Both the position numbers and the translations under genes were made by a program. A stretch of 8,926 bases of DNA, taken from assembly GCA_030018605.1 (NCBI GenBank), contig JASEHP010000054.1:1-8926 (forward strand), read 5' to 3'. This stretch comes from Thermodesulfovibrionales bacterium. GTDB taxonomy: Bacteria > Nitrospirota > Thermodesulfovibrionia > Thermodesulfovibrionales > UBA1546. The notes beneath the pieces were generated by a model. It worked only from the letters and a program-made list of their open reading frames with translations. It did no database searches and was not told the DNA's origin. Positions 6,053-8,926 of this stretch are shown piece after piece (the first letter of the stretch is position 1; each line of letters begins with the position of its first letter).

Positions 6053-6505
6053 TTAATCCTTGCCGCCAAAGTGGCTGAATGCTATTAATGAAGCAGAGAC
6101 AACCGCGACAGCAATTCCAAAATAATAGGTTCCCTGCGGGTCTCGCCATTCTACAAGATGCTTTAAGAACGTGACAGCCATAACAAGTATGATTACACTT
6201 CCAAGTTTTGCTTTGAGATCATGAAGATTTTTTATTGTAAGCCACCCGGGAAGCTCTATGTCCCTTATAAAGAGTTCGTACATCCCCACAGCAAATATGA
6301 GAAGGGCTGTTGCAATAAGGAATATATCCATAATCTCTATCAGGGCAATTGCAGAGAGCGGGTCTTTGCCGAAAGTTTTTATGATATTCCAGATGACGGT
6401 GAGAGTCTTTATCCCGCCCCATAGAAACGCTGCAACTGATGCAAGAAGGGAAAAAACAACAGCGATTATAATCAGGTTTTTACTGTTTTCAAGAATCCTA
6501 TCCAT
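6053..6505 (-). CDS. YqhA-family (UPF0114) membrane protein
   Basis: 150 aa, about four hydrophobic segments (roughly 10-32, 50-77, 101-118, 127-145). The segment LIEIMDIFLIATALLIFAVG followed by MYELFI corresponds to the conserved second helix and GxYE/LF motif of the YqhA/UPF0114 family, and LHDLKAKLGSVIIL to the stretch after it. The family is conserved in bacteria but has no firmly assigned activity. ATG 6505 has a weakly placed AAGGA upstream. It is the first protein gene after tRNA-Ser(CGA) on this strand and probably opens the operon with the zf-TFIIB protein, ATPase and purC. Confidence 0.85.
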   Translation of the reverse strand: MDRILENSKNLIIIAVVFSLLASVAAFLWGGIKTLTVIWNIIKTFGKDPLSAIALIEIMDIFLIATALLIFAVGMYELFIRDIELPGWLTIKNLHDLKAKLGSVIILVMAVTFLKHLVEWRDPQGTYYFGIAVAVVSASLIAFSHFGGKD

Positions 6506-6539
6506 ACTTCAGCACCATCCTTTCTTGATTTTTGGTTTA

Positions 6540-6588
6540 GTTTTAAACCTTAACTCTTAACTTTCAACTCTCAACTTTAAACTTTTTT
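6540..6588. repeat. Heptamer array, 7 units, abutting tRNA-Ser(CGA)
   Basis: Units in fixed phase: GTTTTAA, ACCTTAA, CTCTTAA, CTTTCAA, CTCTCAA, CTTTAAA, CTTTTTT. The consensus CTYTYAA matches the right arm of the array inside the ATPase gene. It ends 2 bp from the CCA end of the tRNA gene and fills most of the gap to the YqhA-family gene. No convincing promoter or terminator was seen in this gap. Confidence 0.85.
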
Positions 6589-6590
6589 TA

Positions 6591-6680
6591 TGGCGGAGGG
6601 GGAGGGATTTGAACCCCCGGTGGAGTTGCCCCCACAACGATTTTCGAGACCGTCCCATTCAGCCGCTCTGGCACCCCTCC
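6591..6680 (-). tRNA. tRNA-Ser(CGA)
   Basis: 90 nt including an encoded CCA. Acceptor stem GGAGGGG pairs with CCCCTCC, discriminator G. The anticodon loop is CTCGAAA, so anticodon CGA, reading UCG. A long variable arm (TGTGGGGGCAACTCCACC) and the T-arm with GGTTCAAATCC are clear, as expected for a class II serine tRNA. It is transcribed toward the YqhA-family gene. Confidence 0.96.
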
Positions 6681-6687
6681 ATAATTT

Positions 6688-6722
6688 AGTCATCAGCTAT
6701 CAGCATGCAGCAGTCAGTAAAC
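6688..6722. repeat. Heptamer array, 5 units, upstream of tRNA-Ser(CGA)
   Basis: Units AGTCATC, AGCTATC, AGCATGC, AGCAGTC, AGTAAAC: the period is exactly 7 with fixed AG at positions 1-2 and C at 7, other positions free. It lies 7 bp from the tRNA 5' end, so this tRNA gene is bracketed by heptamer arrays of two different consensus types. The bases from 6723 to 6796 hold no gene or further repeat that I can support. Confidence 0.7.
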
Positions 6723-6796
6723 AGCGAAACAGTTGCTAGTTTACTACAAGAGAATAAATTAAGGAATATGCAGGAGTGATTTGAGCTGCATCAGAG

Positions 6797-6907
6797 ATTT
6801 TTAGGTAACAGTTCTTAGCGAATTGAAGCGTCCACAGCCTCGACTGTCTGAGCCTGAAGGGCGAGTTTCGAGGCTGTAGCGAAAAGAGCTTAGAACTGTC
6901 TAAAAAT
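6797..6907. repeat. 111-bp imperfect palindrome (long hairpin)
   Basis: Three nested stems: ATTTTTAG (6797-6804) with CTAAAAAT (6900-6907); ACAGTTCTTAGC (6808-6819) with GCTTAGAACTGT (6888-6899), one mismatch; ACAGCCTCGA (6834-6843) with TCGAGGCTGT (6868-6877), perfect. The loop contains GCC-TGAAG-GGC, a possible fourth small stem. It lies 43 bp after the tadA stop. No U-run follows on the minus strand, so it is not a standard intrinsic terminator. It could be a dispersed REP-like or MITE-like element, or a structured 3' end. Confidence 0.85.
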
Positions 6908-6950
6908 AGCGTAGCAAGCGAAAATTATTCCTTCATATTAAGCTAAAAAA

Positions 6951-7409
6951 TTACCTTCTCTCCTGAAAAAACCTTTTTAATATTTCAGCGCATTCGTCCT
7001 CAAGAACCCCTGAGACAACCTCAACTTGATGATTAAGCCTTCTGTCATTCAGAAGCCTATACAGACTGTCAACTGCCCCGCCTTTTTCATCCCTGCATCC
7101 ATAAACAAGCCTCTTAATCCTTGCGTTCACAATTGCGCCTGCGCACATGGGACATGGTTCCTTTGTAACGTATAACGTTGCCTCGCCCAGACGCCAGCTG
7201 TCACCTTTCCTTGCTGCCTTTCTTATTGCAAGTATCTCCGCATGCGCTGTGGGGTCTTTAGATGCCTCGCGCTTGTTATGCGCCTTTGCGGTAACATTGC
7301 CCTCAATTACAATGACCGCTCCGACAGGCACTTCTCCCCGGGAACCGGTAATGCCTGCTTCTTTAAGCGCAAGCCTTATGAAATCTGTATCTCTTCCCGT
7401 TGCCTTCAT
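6951..7409 (-). CDS. tadA: tRNA-specific adenosine-34 deaminase
   Basis: 152 aa, normal length. Deaminates A34 to inosine in the wobble position of tRNA-Arg(ACG), letting one tRNA read CGU, CGC and CGA. Zinc and catalytic residues are visible: HAE at 56-58 (H56 ligand, E58 proton shuttle) and PCPMC at 85-89 (C86 and C89 ligands). VPVGAVIV (27-34) and the HN of AHNKRE (44-49) are family marks. Other deaminases share HAE/PCxxC, but the N-terminal context and C-terminal ILKRFFQERR fit TadA. The ATG immediately follows the TAG of the glutaredoxin-like gene with no spacer, suggesting coupled translation; its own ribosome-binding site is poor. Its substrate tRNA lies just upstream (7695-7771). Confidence 0.95.
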   Translation of the reverse strand: MKATGRDTDFIRLALKEAGITGSRGEVPVGAVIVIEGNVTAKAHNKREASKDPTAHAEILAIRKAARKGDSWRLGEATLYVTKEPCPMCAGAIVNARIKRLVYGCRDEKGGAVDSLYRLLNDRRLNHQVEVVSGVLEDECAEILKRFFQERR

Positions 7410-7655
7410 CTATTCTTTATTCTCTTGAATCTTCTTTATAATATCTTTTTCCTTTATATGCCCATGGAGTGTCGAGCCGTCTTTGAACTCAAGCACCGGG
7501 ATATCATATCTGTATAATTCGTATATTCCCTCGGTGGAGTCAACATAAATTTTAGTGATCATGAGATCATATTTTCCGGCAAGCCCGTTCAGCATCTCAT
7601 GTGTCTTGTCGCACATCCAGCAGCCTTCTTTTAAATAGAAAGTGAGACAAACCAT
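7410..7655 (-). CDS. Glutaredoxin-like thioredoxin-fold protein
   Basis: 81 aa. The strand LTFYLKEGCWMCD carries a CxxC redox site (C12, C15), followed by a helix, a second strand (ITKIYVD) and the cis-proline loop DIPVLEF (about P53), ending in a Lys/Glu helix. This is the compact glutaredoxin / DUF836-type fold, which usually reduces disulfides or carries thiols in the cytoplasm; the partner is unknown. No other start lies upstream in frame, so ATG 7655 is used, although no clear Shine-Dalgarno is present. It sits between tRNA-Arg(ACG) (39 bp away) and tadA (0 bp), probably in one transcript. Confidence 0.85.
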   Translation of the reverse strand: MVCLTFYLKEGCWMCDKTHEMLNGLAGKYDLMITKIYVDSTEGIYELYRYDIPVLEFKDGSTLHGHIKEKDIIKKIQENKE

Positions 7656-7694
7656 AATATATGCAGTCTGTGCACTCTTAGATACCGGCTGGAG

Positions 7695-7771
7695 TGGCGC
7701 GCCCAGAGGGATTCGAACCCCCAGCCTGCGGATTCGTAGTCCGACGCTCTATCCAGTTGAGCTATGGGCGC
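7695..7771 (-). tRNA. tRNA-Arg(ACG)
   Basis: 77 nt including encoded CCA. Acceptor GCGCCCA pairs with TGGGCGC, discriminator G. The anticodon loop CTACGAA gives ACG, the tRNA whose A34 is edited to inosine by TadA. D-arm AGCTCAACTGGATAGAGC and T-arm GGTTCGAATCC are canonical. Only 12 bp separate its 5' end from the lipoprotein stop codon, so it may be processed from a longer transcript. Confidence 0.97.
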
Positions 7772-7783
7772 ATTGCCGGATTG

Positions 7784-8338
7784 TCACTTCTTCACAGGCT
7801 CTTTCAGCATTATATTAAATCTTGGATGCTCAAACGGATGCGCTGACTGGAGGTCTTTGCGGGACCACAGCCACCCCCACTGCTTTCCGGGAGCAGGGAA
7901 TATTTGTTTATCACCGTCCATTATCTTTATGCCAACCGCCGGATTATTAAGACTGCCCGACCCTGAAGTAATTTTGCTCCCGTTCATAATGAAATCCGGA
8001 AGAAACTCTCCTACAGTCACCTTTAAATTGGAAGCCGGCACTTTCCACTCGCTGTTGAGTTTAACCGTATATTCCTCTGTTTTTTTTGTCTCTTTATTCT
8101 CAACAACAAACCTTACTGAATCCCACTTGCCTTTTACATTAGCAGGGACGACAACCTCAAGCTTTCCGCCTGTCATCATCTGATGGCCCTGCGGAACTGC
8201 CTGTTCTTGTTGAAGCACTCCCATCCCTTGCGGCATTGCAGGCGCCTTAGGCACAGGCTGTTGCTCCTTTTTCTTACAGCCTCCCGAATATACCAGCGCT
8301 AAAGTTAACATTGCTGCTATCACAACCTTTTTGCTCAT
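7784..8338 (-). CDS. Lipoprotein with DUF2155-like domain
   Basis: 184 aa. A signal peptide with positive MSKK, a hydrophobic core and the lipobox YSGGC gives predicted lipidation at Cys21. A Pro/Gln/Met-rich linker (about 25-60) follows, then a short beta-rich part and a C-terminal domain (about 95-180) ending WGWLWSRKDLQSAHPFEHPRFNIML. The aromatic GW...HP..(Y/F)(D/N) ending resembles DUF2155 proteins, whose function is not known. It would be anchored in the inner or outer membrane facing the periplasm. ATG 8338 has a strong GAGGAGG site. It lies between tRNA-Ser(GCT) and tRNA-Arg(ACG) on the same strand. Confidence 0.8.
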   Translation of the reverse strand: MSKKVVIAAMLTLALVYSGGCKKKEQQPVPKAPAMPQGMGVLQQEQAVPQGHQMMTGGKLEVVVPANVKGKWDSVRFVVENKETKKTEEYTVKLNSEWKVPASNLKVTVGEFLPDFIMNGSKITSGSGSLNNPAVGIKIMDGDKQIFPAPGKQWGWLWSRKDLQSAHPFEHPRFNIMLKEPVKK

Positions 8339-8356
8339 ATAACCTCCTCAATCAAA

Positions 8357-8398
8357 TTAAGTTTTAAGTTCCTAAAAACTTTTAGCTTTACACTTCTT
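8357..8398. repeat. Short heptamer array between tRNA-Ser(GCT) and lipoprotein gene
   Basis: Units TTAAGTT, TTAAGTT, CCTAAAA, ACTTTTA, GCTTTAC, ACTTCTT in constant 7-bp phase, with the first two roughly inverted relative to the last three. It is less regular than the other arrays and could partly be AT-rich chance. It lies in the leader of the lipoprotein gene. Confidence 0.5.
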
Positions 8399-8405
8399 TT
8401 GTATC

Positions 8406-8500
<95 letters not shown>

Positions 8501-8507
8501 AAACACT

Positions 8508-8584
8508 AAATGCAAAAATTAAATATCAAAAATTAAAATTAAGGAGTCCTCAATTTTGCATTTTGAGTTTTGAATTTTAAATTT
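8508..8584. repeat. Symmetric inverted heptamer array (5 + 1 + 5 units)
   Basis: Exactly eleven 7-mers. Left arm: AAATGCA, AAAATTA, AATATCA, AAAATTA, AAATTAA. Core: GGAGTCC. Right arm: TCAATTT, TGCATTT, TGAGTTT, TGAATTT, TAAATTT. The arms have reverse-complementary consensus (AAANNNA-like against TNNNTTT) and the core lies within the palindromic AGGAGTCCT. It starts 7 bp from the 5' end of tRNA-Ser(GCT) and would sit in its primary transcript if the promoter at 8594-8623 is real. Confidence 0.85.
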
Positions 8585-8593
8585 GCTTTAAGT

Positions 8594-8623
8594 ATATTAC
8601 CAGTCTGAAATTGAACTTGTAAA
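8594..8623 (-). promoter_or_regulatory. Candidate promoter for tRNA-Ser(GCT)
   Basis: On the minus strand: TTTACA (8618-8623), 18-bp spacer, then TAATAT (8594-8599) preceded by TGG, an extended -10 type. The predicted start near 8587 would place the whole heptamer array in an 87-nt leader before the tRNA. Matches are good but not perfect, and AT-rich DNA gives chance hits. Confidence 0.35.
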
Positions 8624-8669
8624 CCCCGACAAAAACTATTTCACAATAATTTTCCAGATGTAGGAATAT

Positions 8670-8872
8670 CTACCAACTCTCAAAACCTTTCTTTATTGAC
8701 CAGACCCTGCCTGTACTTCGTTCATAGGCAAAAGGCAGATCAAAGGAATCAAGTATATTTTTGTCTTTATCAATTGAATAATGCTCAAGATACTTAGCCT
8801 CGATTACAGTATCTTCTCTGTGCGTTATAATAAATTTGCTTGTGACCAACTCCTTTAGACTTTCAGGGTATA
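8670..8872 (-). pseudogene. C-terminal remnant of an unrecognised gene
   Basis: A minus-strand frame of about 67 codons ends at TAG (8670-8672); its protein ends DLPFAYERSTGRVWSIKKGF and contains THREDTVIEAKYLEHYSID. It has no plausible start: upstream it runs into sequence that looks like an IS end and then an in-frame TGA at 8889-8891. The composition (mixed charged and aromatic, no low complexity) looks like a real coding tail, but I do not recognise the family. Most likely the 5' part was separated by an insertion at about 8873. Confidence 0.5.
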
Positions 8873-8926
8873 TGATCTTCCCCTGTTTTCACGGACACTC
8901 CAGTTAAGTTAGGCTGCCATAGCCTC
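8873..8926 (-). mobile_element. Probable end of an IS3-like insertion sequence (partial)
   Basis: On the plus strand the segment opens TGATCTTCCCCTG and runs through CACGGACACTCC, resembling terminal inverted repeats of IS3-type elements with TG...CA ends. On the minus strand 8912-8926 can be read as the last codons of a gene (EAMAA) with TAA at 8909-8911, as expected for a transposase that stops just before the terminal repeat. The rest of the element is outside the window. The family assignment is from memory of the end pattern and is tentative. Confidence 0.4.

Noticed and set aside
6797..6907. Intrinsic terminator after tadA
   Set aside because: Stems are strong but no U-run follows the 3' arm on the minus strand, and the structure is much longer than a usual terminator.

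Overview
The window reads as a chromosomal segment from an uncultured or little-studied bacterium. Moderate GC, a DUF2155-type lipoprotein, a Ca2+-type P-ATPase and many AT-rich 7-bp repeat arrays would fit a Nitrospirota-like or deltaproteobacterial-like anaerobe. That placement is inference from the overall look of the proteins and repeats; no marker here fixes the phylum.

Left part (1-2103, plus strand): two small gene pairs, each preceded by a perfect 110-bp direct repeat (185-294 and 1506-1615). Pair 1 is an SPFH/prohibitin-like membrane protein plus a small membrane protein with a zinc ribbon. Pair 2 is a RelE/ParE-type toxin-antitoxin module. The repeat is a copy, in antisense, of the 3' end of purC, and the real purC 3' end lies at 2104-2179 in the same orientation. 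The layout is therefore purC-end / cargo / purC-end / cargo / purC, which looks like a tandem cassette array or serially integrated elements using the purC 3' end as their site. The repeat also carries an extended -10 promoter, and the following ribosome-binding site is similar in both copies.

Middle (2104-6505, minus strand): an apparent operon reading YqhA-family membrane protein, zf-TFIIB protein, P-type Ca2+-like ATPase, purC (SAICAR synthase). ATPase and purC overlap by 16 nt. Both carry in-frame insertions made of short-period (7- or 8-bp) DNA repeats at positions where these families normally have short loops.

Right part (6591-8500, minus strand): tRNA-Ser(GCT), a DUF2155-like lipoprotein, tRNA-Arg(ACG), a glutaredoxin-like protein, tadA and tRNA-Ser(CGA), all on one strand. 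TadA makes inosine-34 in tRNA-Arg(ACG), so enzyme and substrate tRNA are neighbours. Both tRNA-Ser genes are bracketed on both sides by heptamer-periodic arrays. The clearest (8508-8584) is exactly 5 + 1 + 5 heptamers arranged as an inverted repeat. A separate 111-bp imperfect palindrome lies between tRNA-Ser(CGA) and tadA.

Right edge (8670-8926): the C-terminal remnant of an unrecognised gene, cut by what looks like the end of an IS3-like insertion sequence that runs off the window.
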